Assembly: GCA_900320545.1 (NCBI GenBank)
Contig: ONSU01000024.1
Location: 1-64,000 of the forward strand
Length of the DNA: 64,000 bases
Reading direction: 5' to 3'
Origin: an uncultured Bacteroidales bacterium
GTDB lineage: Bacteria > Bacteroidota > Bacteroidia > Bacteroidales > UBA932
Shown: positions 18,050-25,274 of the stretch, in pieces
Position numbering within the stretch: the first letter of the stretch is position 1
Layout of the letters: each line of letters begins with the position of its first letter
The notes under the pieces: generated by a model
Database searches by the model: none
Seen by the model: only the letters and a program-made list of their open reading frames with translations
What the model was told of the DNA's origin: nothing
Position numbers and translations under genes: made by a program

Positions 18050-18400
18050 TCATTGGTCCAATGATTTGTTGTATTGCGAAAACTCCTTGTCTTTCCGGAT
18101 GGCGCCGGTCAGGAGTTCGACGATGATTTCGCTCCTGGAGTAACGCCTCCGATCGTGCTGCGTCCGGAAGAAACAATACGACTCAAGCAGGTCGAAATCT
18201 TCCGGATTCCGGAAGGAGAAGGAGACGGTCTGACAGGATGAAGGATCGTTCCCTTTATCTGTGCTTCTCGATAAGTGGTCAGCTTTCTTCTTTAAGGGTG
18301 TCCCGTTTTCGTCGGTGTCGTGCCACTGGCCGTCGGGAGTCTGTACCTGATAAATGATACCTCCCTGGCCGTCGGGAATCTTGAAAACTCTCAGTGCCAT
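18050..18400 (-). CDS. Hypothetical protein of the replication-type module
   Basis: The product is 116 residues starting MALRVFKIPDGQGG (ATG at 18400, 17 bases after the DnaC-like gene). Its N-terminal half is Gly/Asp/Thr-rich (YQVQTPDGQWHDTDENG). The C-terminal half has a ribbon-helix-helix flavour (TVSFSFRNPEDFDLL to RRRYSRSEIIVELLTGAI), so DNA binding is possible. No family is recognised. It ends in SLDQ, as does the upstream ATPase, and the stop lies inside a 10-bp palindrome (18047-18067). Longer in-frame starts would read into the ATPase gene and are not supported. Gene order suggests it is the last gene of the module. Confidence 0.6.
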   Translation of the reverse strand: MALRVFKIPDGQGGIIYQVQTPDGQWHDTDENGTPLKKKADHLSRSTDKGNDPSSCQTVSFSFRNPEDFDLLESYCFFRTQHDRRRYSRSEIIVELLTGAIRKDKEFSQYNKSLDQ

Positions 18401-18417
18401 AAAATACTTCTTTGGGG

Positions 18418-19089
18418 TTATTGGTCTAATGATCGATAGCTGCTTCGGGAGAAGAAGACCCGGGTATAGGACTCTTTGATCCTGTCCATCACCCGCTCCC
18501 CGTATCTCTCCAGGAGTTCTCCGTTGTCGCAATTGCTGGACAGGACGGTGATGCGCCGCCGGTCATAGCGGTAAACAAGGATGTCCTGCAGGGGAGTGCA
18601 CCTGTTTCCCCAGACGACAGCGGTTTTGTCTTCTGCCCCTACTTCGTCCAGCAAGAGGATGTCCACATTGCAGCATAGGTTGTAGAGTGAGATGTCCGAG
18701 GGCGGTCGGTTCATGTCCCGGATAAGCATGGCCGGGGTGGTGAAGAGGATCCGGTCTGAGGTCCTGTCCTTCGAAAACAACTCCTTCAGGCAGATCAGAA
18801 TCGTGGTCTTGCCGTTTCCGTATTTCCCATAGAGCAGCAGCCCGTCCCGCTGGGGTGAGAAAAGCCACAGCGCGGCATAGTCGATTGCTGTAAGCGTCTG
18901 CTCGTCCCACAGGATAGTTTTGCCCCGGGATTCGACGAGGGCTTTGTATCTGGTGGACAGGAAGCTTCTCACGGTCTGGATATCGGGCTTTATGCTCCGG
19001 AACTTAGAGACGGGAAGATCCGTCGAATTCTTTTTCTGCAGCTCCAGGACCTGTGCAATCTTCTCCTTGAGGCTTGATTCTACTGACAT
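18418..19089 (-). CDS. DnaC/IstB-like AAA+ ATPase (helicase-loader type)
   Basis: This 223-residue protein has a Walker A (LLLYGKYGNGKTT, about residues 85-97), a Walker B (VDILLLDEVG, about 142-151) and a sensor region (ITVLSSNCDN, about 188). The arrangement is that of DnaC-type helicase loaders and IstB transposition helpers. No IS21 transposase is nearby, while DNA-binding proteins and iteron-like repeats are, so a helicase loader for a mobile-element replicon fits better. The start at 19089 lies inside the upstream winged-helix gene (86-base overlap), an unusually long overlap. It is probably co-transcribed with the genes at 19459 and 19004. Confidence 0.82.
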   Translation of the reverse strand: MSVESSLKEKIAQVLELQKKNSTDLPVSKFRSIKPDIQTVRSFLSTRYKALVESRGKTILWDEQTLTAIDYAALWLFSPQRDGLLLYGKYGNGKTTILICLKELFSKDRTSDRILFTTPAMLIRDMNRPPSDISLYNLCCNVDILLLDEVGAEDKTAVVWGNRCTPLQDILVYRYDRRRITVLSSNCDNGELLERYGERVMDRIKESYTRVFFSRSSYRSLDQ

Positions 19090-19459
19090 AACCGGGTTTA
19101 TTAAATATCATTATATCATCATCTTCATTATGATGTGACTTTTTCGCACAGGGCGATGTGACTTTTTCGCACATATCGGTGTGACTTTTTCGCACATAGT
19201 AACAGCAGGTGTTCCCGGGCTTGTGCCGTTCCGTGGATTTCTCGACGAGGCCCTTGTTTATTAGCGCTTGCAGCGCTCTGGAAACGCATTCGCGTCTGTA
19301 GCCGAGGTATTGCGCCAGACTGTTTTCGCTGCAGTACATTCCGGAGTCCCTCGAGGAGAAACTCTCGATGAGCGAATAGATGAGCGCTTCGCAACCCTTG
19401 AGGCGAAGACCGCTTCCGAGCACATAGCCGGGGACATAGATGCCGTCAATGTTCAGCAT
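19004..19459 (-). CDS. Winged-helix DNA-binding protein of replication-initiator type
   Basis: The product is 151 residues. A helix-turn-helix lies at about 25-75 (GCEALIYSLIESFSSRDSGMY, SENSLAQYLGYRRECVSRAL, QALINKGLVEKSTE), the HTH_36-like type found in replication proteins and mobile-element regulators. The C-terminal third is poorly conserved in character: it encodes VRKSH, CEKVT and AKKSH, which are three translations in three frames of the same 16-bp DNA repeat, so DNA-level selection outweighs protein sequence there. Its start overlaps the stop of the upstream HTH gene by one base (TGATG). It may bind the repeats in its own gene. Confidence 0.65.
   Translation of the reverse strand: MLNIDGIYVPGYVLGSGLRLKGCEALIYSLIESFSSRDSGMYCSENSLAQYLGYRRECVSRALQALINKGLVEKSTERHKPGNTCCYYVRKSHTDMCEKVTSPCAKKSHHNEDDDIMIFNKPGYVSRIKPQGEDCTGPGAAEKEFDGSSRL
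19135..19196. repeat. Three perfect iteron-like direct repeats with 23-bp period
   Basis: GTGACTTTTTCGCACA occurs perfectly at 19135-19150, 19158-19173 and 19181-19196, each 23 bp from the next. A fourth degenerate copy (13 of 16 matches) lies at 19658-19673 in the upstream HTH gene. The period is not a multiple of three and the copies are read in three different frames of the winged-helix gene, so they are not a protein repeat. Period, number and position inside a replication-type gene fit plasmid iterons or operator sites. With three 16-bp units and 7-bp spacers it is not a CRISPR. Confidence 0.7.
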
Positions 19460-19764
19460 CAGTGTCTCGTCATCAGTCCATGTATTTCGCTCTTGCGGTA
19501 CATGATCTTCCGCCCGAAGCGTTCCGGAATCAGATACCCGTCCTTCTCCCAGCGCCAGAGCGTTGCGTCGCTGACGCCGCCCAACAGGTTTTTCGCTTCC
19601 TTCTTGGGAATCAGTTCATCCTGTTCTTTTTGTGAAAGCATCTCCAGCGTGTTCGTCTGGACTTTTTCGCAGATGGCATCGGCAAAGCGAAGCAGGTCAT
19701 CTGCCTTTACTTGTACAATCACGTTGGCGTGACTGTCTCCGATAATGTTCATAAATGTTTCCAT
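19459..19764 (-). CDS. MerR-like/excisionase-type HTH protein
   Basis: The product is 101 residues starting METFMNIIGDSHAN (ATG at 19764, preceded by AGGA). An N-terminal helix and coiled region (VQVKADDLLRFADAICEKV) is followed by a helix-turn-helix of the HTH_17 type (IPKKEAKNLLGGVSDATLWRWEKDG would span it; key residues are KEAKNLL, ATLWRWE and GRKIMYRKSEI). Such proteins are typical first genes of Bacteroidota integrative elements and act as regulators or recombination directionality factors. A longer start at 19791 would lie inside a terminator hairpin and is rejected. It overlaps the winged-helix gene by one base (TGATG). Confidence 0.75.
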   Translation of the reverse strand: METFMNIIGDSHANVIVQVKADDLLRFADAICEKVQTNTLEMLSQKEQDELIPKKEAKNLLGGVSDATLWRWEKDGYLIPERFGRKIMYRKSEIHGLMTRH

Positions 19765-19782
19765 ATTTCCTATAAATTTAAA

Positions 19783-19810
19783 AACCGCCATCCCTTGTGG
19801 AATGACGGTT
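19783..19810 (-). terminator. Rho-independent terminator of the 19865-20494 gene
   Basis: On the minus strand AACCGTCATTCC (19810-19799) pairs with GGGATGGCGGTT (19794-19783) over 12 bp with two G-U pairs and a 4-base loop, followed by TTTTT. It ends the transcript of the membrane-protein gene. A possible -7 element TAGTTTTG (19819-19812) sits just upstream of it, so it could also act as a leader attenuator for the HTH gene. Confidence 0.55.
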
Positions 19811-19864
19811 GCAAAACTAAATTAGATAAAAATGCGTTTTTTGCGTTTTTTGCGCGCACGCAAG

Positions 19865-20494
19865 CTACACAATCCTTTTCAGTGATTCTTTTATTCTTTT
19901 AATTTCATCTTCACACTCGTAGCTATTGGCGCGGGTGCCTTCTTCGTTTTCGTGAACGGCATGCTGGAAACTTCTCAGTTTCACATTTACCACCTCCGGA
20001 TAATGACTAGATATATACTTGTAGAAGACGGACTGGTTTGGATCAATCATCAGGGTGTCCAGAAGTGCCGAATATAGGCAGGCCATCTGCCAGCTCTGAT
20101 GATGAGTTTTTAGATACTCCACCACGAATGACTCGATTCCTTTAGGTGCTTTGTTGCGGAATGGAGACTTTGTCTCTGATGAAACATCAATTTGAGGATT
20201 ATCCAAACCTCGTGCAGTCCCGGTGTTTCGGAAAATAATGGCAGAAAGAGCTCTATAGATAAAGAGTAGGCCGGCCCAGAGAGTCATGGCTATAACTGAA
20301 GACGCTATTGCAATAACGATACATAACGCAATGTGATTGCCTTCCGTCCAAGCATAAGCGCGTGAGAAAGAAACAATCCCGATTCCAATAAAAACGATGC
20401 AGATAATGAATGTAAAGAACGAGCGAATACCATTTCGCTTGTCCGCTTCAATCGACTCCATATCGATTGGTATAAATATGTCGAAAAAACTCAT
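19865..20494 (-). CDS. Hypothetical inner-membrane protein, two transmembrane helices
   Basis: The product is 209 residues starting MSFFDIFIPIDMES (ATG at 20494). Two hydrophobic helices lie at about 24-45 (FFTFIICIVFIGIGIVSF) and 55-85 (IALCIVIAIASSVIAMTLWAG). A soluble tail of about 120 residues follows, ending in a charged helix (EDEIKRIKESLKRIV). No family is recognised. The longer frame back to 20614 runs through the terminator downstream of tRNA-Arg, so the shorter start is preferred. It lies between that tRNA and the replication-type module and is AT-richer than the core genes, consistent with accessory DNA. Confidence 0.6.
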   Translation of the reverse strand: MSFFDIFIPIDMESIEADKRNGIRSFFTFIICIVFIGIGIVSFSRAYAWTEGNHIALCIVIAIASSVIAMTLWAGLLFIYRALSAIIFRNTGTARGLDNPQIDVSSETKSPFRNKAPKGIESFVVEYLKTHHQSWQMACLYSALLDTLMIDPNQSVFYKYISSHYPEVVNVKLRSFQHAVHENEEGTRANSYECEDEIKRIKESLKRIV

Positions 20495-20583
20495 CTGCCA
20501 AACGTCATTGTTATCGAATACAAAGATAACAAAAACAAACGCTTTCAGAAAATCGGTGGGGCAACCGTGGGGCAAGAAAAATA

Positions 20584-20617
20584 AAAATGGCATCTGAAGT
20601 ATCTCAGATGCCATTTT
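20584..20617 (-). terminator. Rho-independent terminator after tRNA-Arg
   Basis: AAAATGGCATCTGA (20584-20597) and TCAGATGCCATTTT (20604-20617) form a perfect 14-bp stem with a 6-base loop. On the minus strand it is followed by a T-rich run, so it ends the rplS/tRNA-Arg transcript just past the tRNA 3' end. Confidence 0.8.
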
Positions 20618-20621
20618 GAAG

Positions 20622-20695
20622 TGACTCCTACAGGATTCAAACCTGTAACCTCTTGATCCGTAGTCAAGTGCTCTATTCAGTTGAGCTAAGGAGCC
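20622..20695 (-). tRNA. tRNA-Arg (anticodon ACG)
   Basis: A 74-base cloverleaf reads 5' to 3' on the minus strand. The acceptor stem is GGCTCCT with AGGAGTC (one G-T pair). The D arm contains AGCTC, and the anticodon stem CTTGA/TCAAG carries the loop CTACGGA, giving anticodon ACG. The T arm contains GGTTTGAATCC and the discriminator is A. The 3' CCA is not encoded. It lies 20 bases after rplS and was probably transcribed with it. Accessory genes begin right at its 3' side, the usual side for tRNA-targeted integration. Confidence 0.95.
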
Positions 20696-20715
20696 GTATG
20701 GAAAAGAAGGGCCGT

Positions 20716-21090
20716 TTACTCGGCGGGAGTGATGACCATCTTCTTTTCTTTGATGCGGGCCTTCTTGCCGGAGAGATTGCGGAGGTAGAAGATGCGGGCC
20801 CTGCGGACCTTTCCTACCTTGTTGATCTCAATGCTGTCGATGAAGGGGGACTGGCAGGGGAAAATCCTTTCCACTCCGATGCCGCCGCTCACTTTGCGGA
20901 CCGTGAAGGTCTTGGTGAAGGGGTCGGCGCCTTTCATCTGGATGACCACGCCTCTGAATTTCTGAAGTCTTTCCTTATCGCCCTCTTTGATTCTGTAGGT
21001 CACGGTGACGGTGTCGCCGGCCTTGAACTCGGGGAACTGTGCTGCCTTTCCGTTATCGAAAGTCTGCTCTGCAATCTTAATTAAATCCAT
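20716..21090 (-). CDS. rplS: 50S ribosomal protein L19
   Basis: The product is 124 residues and matches L19 throughout: [20 protein letters not shown] near residue 22, [12 protein letters not shown] near 44, [17 protein letters not shown] near 61, and [20 protein letters not shown] near 90. L19 sits at the 30S-50S interface. The length is normal for Bacteroidota, with a short extra tail. It has its own strong promoter at 21165-21195, and tRNA-Arg follows 20 bases downstream. Confidence 0.97.
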   Translation of the reverse strand: MDLIKIAEQTFDNGKAAQFPEFKAGDTVTVTYRIKEGDKERLQKFRGVVIQMKGADPFTKTFTVRKVSGGIGVERIFPCQSPFIDSIEINKVGKVRRARIFYLRNLSGKKARIKEKKMVITPAE

Positions 21091-21164
21091 TTTCTTGTCT
21101 CGTTTAGTGCAACGTTGCGCATAATTTCATAACGATCGCAAGAGGTTGCTTGTTTTTGGGACTG

Positions 21165-21195
21165 CAAAGGTAGCAATAAATTTTGAACCTGCAAA
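21165..21195 (-). promoter_or_regulatory. Bacteroidota housekeeping promoter of rplS
   Basis: Minus strand TTTG (21195-21192), 19 bp, TACCTTTG (21172-21165) is a full match to the TTTG-N19-TAnnTTTG consensus, about 75 bases upstream of the rplS start. Confidence 0.8.
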
Positions 21196-21214
21196 CTTTT
21201 TTCGGAATTTTTTG

Positions 21215-22387
21215 CTATTTGTCGAACAGTGCCTTGTCTTCGCGGGTCAGATCGGGCTGGAAAGCGCTGCTGTCAGCGATGGATTCGATGGCTTTGCGCT
21301 CCTCGCGGCCGAGTTTCCGGGGGATCCAGACATAGATCTTGACGTACAGGTCGCCCGTTCCGCTTCCGTAGCCGCTGAGGGCGGGAAGGCCTTTACCGCG
21401 GAGTTTGACGACGGTGCCGGACTGGGTGCCCGGCTCCACATTGATCTTGTAGTTGCCGTCGAGGGCCGGGACGGAGATTTCTCCGCCGAGCATAGCGGTG
21501 GTGACGGGGATGACCTTGGTGTAGAAGAGGTTGTTGTCCCTCCGGCGAAGGTTGGCGTGAGGCAGTTCCTCGATGACGACCAGGAGATCGCCGTTGACGC
21601 CGCCCCGCGGGGCTCCGTGTCCGCCGCCCTGGATCTTGAGCTGGATGCCGTCTTCCACGCCGGCGGGAATCTTGACTTTGACGGTCTCCCGGCGGCGCTC
21701 CAGGCCGGTTCCGTTACAGCGGTGGCAGGGGTTGGATACGATCTTGCCTTCTCCGCCGCACTGGGAACAGGTCGTATAGGTTACCGTGCGGCCGAATATG
21801 CTGTCGACGAGCCTCTGTTGCTGTCCGGTGCCTTTGCAGGTGGGGCAGGTCTTGACGTCGGATGCGTTCCGGGTGCCTTTGCCGCCGCATTCGGAGCAGG
21901 GACGGAGCCGTTCGATGGAGATTTCTTTCTCGCAGCCGGTCGCTATCTCTTCCAGCGTGAGACGGACCCGCGTCCGGATGTCCCGGCCGCGAAGTACGCG
22001 CTCACGGGGCTGGCCGCCGCCGAATCCGCCGAAAAAATCGCCGAATCCGCCACCGAACCCGCCGCCGAATCCGCCGCCGAAAATGTTCTTGAGGAGATCG
22101 TCGAGACTGCCGAAGCCCTGGCTGAAATCGGGCCCGGGCTGACCGTCAACGCCGGCGAAGCCGAACTGGTCGTAGCGCTGTTTCTTCTCGGGGTCGCTCA
22201 GGACGGAATATGCCTCGGAGGCCTCCTTGAATTTCTCCTCGGCGGTCTTCTTCTCGGCGTCCGTGCCGTCGACCCACTTGTCGGGGTGCCACTTGATGGC
22301 GAGTTTCCGGTAGGCGGATTTGATTTCGTCGGCGGAGGCGCCTTTGGCTACGCCAAGTACCTCGTAGTAATCTCTTTTCTGTGCCAT
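21215..22387 (-). CDS. dnaJ: Chaperone protein DnaJ (Hsp40)
   Basis: The product is 390 residues. The J domain at 1-75 has the HPD motif (KWHPDKW). A Gly/Phe-rich linker follows at about 78-120, then four zinc-binding CxxCxGxG repeats at about 150-220 (CSECGGKG, CPTCKGTG, CSQCGGEG, CHRCNGTG), then the C-terminal substrate-binding domains. It is the co-chaperone that stimulates DnaK ATPase and delivers substrates. It starts 4 bases after grpE, so grpE-dnaJ is one operon; dnaK is not in the window. Confidence 0.97.
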   Translation of the reverse strand: MAQKRDYYEVLGVAKGASADEIKSAYRKLAIKWHPDKWVDGTDAEKKTAEEKFKEASEAYSVLSDPEKKQRYDQFGFAGVDGQPGPDFSQGFGSLDDLLKNIFGGGFGGGFGGGFGDFFGGFGGGQPRERVLRGRDIRTRVRLTLEEIATGCEKEISIERLRPCSECGGKGTRNASDVKTCPTCKGTGQQQRLVDSIFGRTVTYTTCSQCGGEGKIVSNPCHRCNGTGLERRRETVKVKIPAGVEDGIQLKIQGGGHGAPRGGVNGDLLVVIEELPHANLRRRDNNLFYTKVIPVTTAMLGGEISVPALDGNYKINVEPGTQSGTVVKLRGKGLPALSGYGSGTGDLYVKIYVWIPRKLGREERKAIESIADSSAFQPDLTREDKALFDK

Positions 22388-22391
22388 CGTC

Positions 22392-22928
22392 TTATGCTCC
22401 TACGACCACTTTGGCATACCGGAGAACCTTGCCGGAGAGGGTATAGCCCGTCTGCACGACATCGATCACCTTGCCCTTCAACTCCTCGGAGGGAGCGGGG
22501 AAAGTGGTTACGGCCTCGTGCAGCTCGGTGTCGAAATCCTTTCCTTTGGCCTCGATGCGCTCCAGGCCAAGGCTCTTGAGATATGCTGATAATTTATTGA
22601 AAATCAATTCTGTTCCTTCTTTTGCGGCGGCGCTGTCGGAGGATTTCTCCAACTGGGCGAGCGCGATTTCGCAGTCGTCCAGGACGGGGAGAAGTCCCTT
22701 GATGGTGTCGCCGGCGGCGGATTTGACGAGGGCGAGTTTCTCCTCGGCGGTCCGGCGGCGGAACGTGTCGAATTCGGCCATCAGCCGGAGGTAGTCATTC
22801 CGTCCGTCTTCGGCCTTTTTCGTCAGTTCTTCCACCTGTTTCTCCAGCCCGGTGATCTTCTCGTCCCTGGGATCTTTTTTCTCTTCATTCACCGTTTCGG
22901 TGCCTTCCATATGCTTTTTCTTTGCCAT
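22392..22928 (-). CDS. grpE: Nucleotide exchange factor GrpE
   Basis: The product is 178 residues from the ATG at 22928 (MAKKKHMEGTETVNEE). Features are a charged N-terminus, a long coiled coil (about 20-70: ITGLEKQVEELTKKAEDG), the conserved LMAEFDTFRRRTAEEK, then LLPVLDDCEIAL, and a C-terminal beta domain ending VVQTGYTLSGKVLRYAKV. It releases ADP from DnaK. The longer frame to 23054 would run through the terminator of the upstream gene and is rejected. Confidence 0.95.
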   Translation of the reverse strand: MAKKKHMEGTETVNEEKKDPRDEKITGLEKQVEELTKKAEDGRNDYLRLMAEFDTFRRRTAEEKLALVKSAAGDTIKGLLPVLDDCEIALAQLEKSSDSAAAKEGTELIFNKLSAYLKSLGLERIEAKGKDFDTELHEAVTTFPAPSEELKGKVIDVVQTGYTLSGKVLRYAKVVVGA

Positions 22929-22973
22929 AATCTTTTTGTTTGCGCCCGGGCTTGCAGCAAATTGTTTGCCATC

Positions 22974-22998
22974 CTGCCAATGTATGACAAACTGGCAG
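22974..22998 (-). promoter_or_regulatory. Possible regulatory dyad upstream of grpE
   Basis: CTGCCA (22974-22979) and TGGCAG (22993-22998) form a 6-bp inverted repeat with a 13-bp spacer that includes TTGTCA on the minus strand, about 45-70 bases upstream of the grpE ATG. No consensus TAnnTTTG is seen between it and the gene, so a stress-type promoter or operator is plausible. The role is inferred from position only. Confidence 0.3.
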
Positions 22999-23004
22999 AC
23001 GGAT

Positions 23005-23039
23005 AAAAAACATCCCGCAGGGGAGGGCCCTGCGGGATG
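23005..23039 (-). terminator. Rho-independent terminator of the fimbrillin-like gene
   Basis: CATCCCGCAGGG (23011-23022) and CCCTGCGGGATG (23028-23039) form a perfect 12-bp GC-rich stem with a 5-base loop. On the minus strand it is followed by TTTTTT (23010-23005). It ends transcription of the 23063-25261 gene and isolates grpE-dnaJ. Confidence 0.85.
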
Positions 23040-23062
23040 CGAGAAATTATACAAGAGGGAGA

Positions 23063-25261
23063 CTACTGCATTGATGTGACTTCAGCTTTAATATCATCAA
23101 TCCTGGCATTGTTGTCAGAGTGATTGTTTGTGAACGTTATGTTAAACGATTCTATGCCTTCAGCAATTGTTACCGGGAAGGATTTTAGTGAATGCGATTT
23201 TCCCCAAGCGGAGGTTGTAGTTACTTTTGCCATAGATCCTATGGTAACGCCTTCTGTGTCAGAAGATAGTACCGTCGCTATGTCGTATTTGTCATCATTC
23301 ATATTTGTGTATAAAGAGATAGTGACGGTTTTAACACCTTCACACGGAATCCCCGTCACTTTCCACCAACCACCTCCTTTAGCAAGAAGAAGGTTGGTCG
23401 GACTGGTCCCCCCGGTATATGCAGAAAGACTGCTTGCATAAACTAAAGCATCTTTATAAAGCTTACTAGAGGTCCCATTTTCAGAGTAGGTAACATTCCC
23501 GTTTTCACCAAAGACAACTGTTGATGCATCTGTACGTGCCTGATATGCAGATGGGGTGTCATTTTTCACGCCACCTTCCCAAGACTCAGACCAGAGAATC
23601 GTTCCAATGGTGATTACCCCGTCATCTTGAGGAACACCGGCCTGCGTGAGGGTGAACTCATAGCTCTTCGGCGACACGGAGGCGGTCGTGGACACGGTCA
23701 CGGTGTAGGTGATTGCGCTGGAGCCGGTATTCTCCGGGATGGAGAGCGTCAGGATCTTGCTGGAGTTGCCGGAGGCGCTGTCGAGGGTGCCGCCTGTCGT
23801 GGAGGCCGTCCAGGCGACATTGCCGAAGACATACACCTGAACGGTGTGCGCGCCGGCAGACAGGCTTGTATTGCCCTGGAGGGAGGCCGTGAAGTACTGC
23901 TCTTCATCCATCGGATCGATGTCCATCCGGTACAGGACGACCGGCTTGCAGGAGGACGTGGAAGCGTAGCAGGAGAAGAGGTTGTTGACGGAACCGTCGG
24001 GGTTGGAGTTATTGTTGTACCGCATCTCCACCTGCGTGATACCGGGCTTCTGGCCGATGATCTTGGTGCCGGTGGCGTCGATGGTAATGTCGAAGGTCCC
24101 TGCATCGTCCTTGGCAGCTTTGGTTCGGAGGTAGTTGCCGCCGCCCGGGGCGTAGAGATAGCCGTCGTTGGTCTTGAAGGAGTACATTCCCGGGATGGCG
24201 CCTTCTTCGATGACCAGCTGCTGCACGGCGTCGCTGGGATTGTAAATATAGTTTTCTTCCTTGGCGATGTCGGCGGCCGAGCGGTTGTTGCCGTTCTGGG
24301 TGGAACCGAGTGCCTTCTCGAGTTCGCCGGCGGAAACGACGATGACCTTGTCGCCGAAGTAGAGCTCATCCTTGCTCGTGACAAGCTTGTAAACGACGGG
24401 CGCCTGGATGGCGATGCCGGCGAGGTCCACGGTCAGTTTCTTGATGCTGCCCGGGGTGAGCTTGCGGTCGGCGGGGAGGGTGATCTCCTTGGTCAAGGTG
24501 CCCCTGTCGGTGCTGATGACAAATTTCAGGGTGGCGCCGGACAGGTCTGTGGGCGCCAGCGCGCACCAGACGTTCTCCAGCGATTCGGTCGCGATGCTGA
24601 CGGTCTTGCCGGTGGCGTTCTCTGCGATCGTGGCGTCTTCGAGGTTGAAGAACCAGCGGCCGACGATCGGGGTGCTGGACGTCACGTTGACCGCGCTGAC
24701 GGTAGCGCCGTTAAGCGCCGCGTTCGTGAATGCGAGGTGCAGGTAGGCGGACGCGTGCTTGAAACTGAGCGGAATGTCCGTGTCCGGAAGTTCGGTGAAG
24801 GTCTCGGATACGGCGTAGATGATCTGGGCGTTCTCGTCCGGGGTCGTCGCCGTCGAGGTCTGGCCGGCCGGGAATTCGATGTTCAGGGTCTTGTTGGTCG
24901 CGTTGACCGACTTGACGACGGAATTGGGATAGAAGGCTACGAACGTGTAAGAAGAAGCCGTGGCCGGACTTTCGAATACGGCCTTGAAGGTGGCCGTCTT
25001 GCCGTCGGCGGAAGGGGTGACGTCTGCGGCGACTTTGTCGCTGGAAGACAGGTTCAGGCTGATGCCTGCCTGAATGCCGACGTCGGTCCAGAGGGTAGGA
25101 TACGTGGAACCGTCCGGCGTGCCGAATACGGTCCTGGTCTCAATGTCGGTGGCCTGGAAGCGGATGGTTTTCTGAGCCGCGGGGGTCTGGGAGGCCTCTT
25201 TCTGGCAGGCGGTCAGGGCAAGGAATGCCGCTGCGAAGGTGAAAATCAAAGACTTTTTCAT
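23063..25261 (-). CDS. Large fimbrillin-like lipoprotein with BACON-like and C-terminal beta domains
   Basis: The product is 732 residues from MKKSLIF (ATG at 25261), with lipobox LALTAC (Cys about 19). The N-terminal half follows the fimbrillin pattern: IRFQATDIETRT, TFVAFYPNSVV, IPLSFKHASAYLHL and LENVWCALAPTDLSG. A middle Gly/Asn-rich segment is followed by a BACON-like strand set (about 490-570: GNVAWTASTTGGTLDS), then a C-terminal jelly-roll-like domain (about 590-732: ILWSESWEGG, NITFTNNHSDNNARIDDI). A longer in-frame start (25372) would overlap the 44-residue peptide gene and is rejected. It is followed by a strong terminator. No pilus assembly genes are adjacent. The protein probably acts at the surface, divergent from the phosphoesterase/SusC/SusD operon. 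Confidence 0.78.
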   Translation of the reverse strand: MKKSLIFTFAAAFLALTACQKEASQTPAAQKTIRFQATDIETRTVFGTPDGSTYPTLWTDVGIQAGISLNLSSSDKVAADVTPSADGKTATFKAVFESPATASSYTFVAFYPNSVVKSVNATNKTLNIEFPAGQTSTATTPDENAQIIYAVSETFTELPDTDIPLSFKHASAYLHLAFTNAALNGATVSAVNVTSSTPIVGRWFFNLEDATIAENATGKTVSIATESLENVWCALAPTDLSGATLKFVISTDRGTLTKEITLPADRKLTPGSIKKLTVDLAGIAIQAPVVYKLVTSKDELYFGDKVIVVSAGELEKALGSTQNGNNRSAADIAKEENYIYNPSDAVQQLVIEEGAIPGMYSFKTNDGYLYAPGGGNYLRTKAAKDDAGTFDITIDATGTKIIGQKPGITQVEMRYNNNSNPDGSVNNLFSCYASTSSCKPVVLYRMDIDPMDEEQYFTASLQGNTSLSAGAHTVQVYVFGNVAWTASTTGGTLDSASGNSSKILTLSIPENTGSSAITYTVTVSTTASVSPKSYEFTLTQAGVPQDDGVITIGTILWSESWEGGVKNDTPSAYQARTDASTVVFGENGNVTYSENGTSSKLYKDALVYASSLSAYTGGTSPTNLLLAKGGGWWKVTGIPCEGVKTVTISLYTNMNDDKYDIATVLSSDTEGVTIGSMAKVTTTSAWGKSHSLKSFPVTIAEGIESFNITFTNNHSDNNARIDDIKAEVTSMQ

Positions 25262-25274
25262 AAGGCAGGGCATT

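Noticed and set aside
18418-19089. IS21 IstB transposition helper
   Set aside because: No IstA transposase or terminal inverted repeats are nearby; iteron-like repeats and a winged-helix protein favour a helicase-loader role.
19135-19196. CRISPR array
   Set aside because: Only three 16-bp units with 7-bp spacers; real arrays have longer repeats and spacers. No cas genes are in the window.
20622-20695. attL/attR pair for an element at tRNA-Arg
   Set aside because: No second copy of the tRNA 3' sequence was found by eye in 17-20.6 kb, so borders cannot be given.
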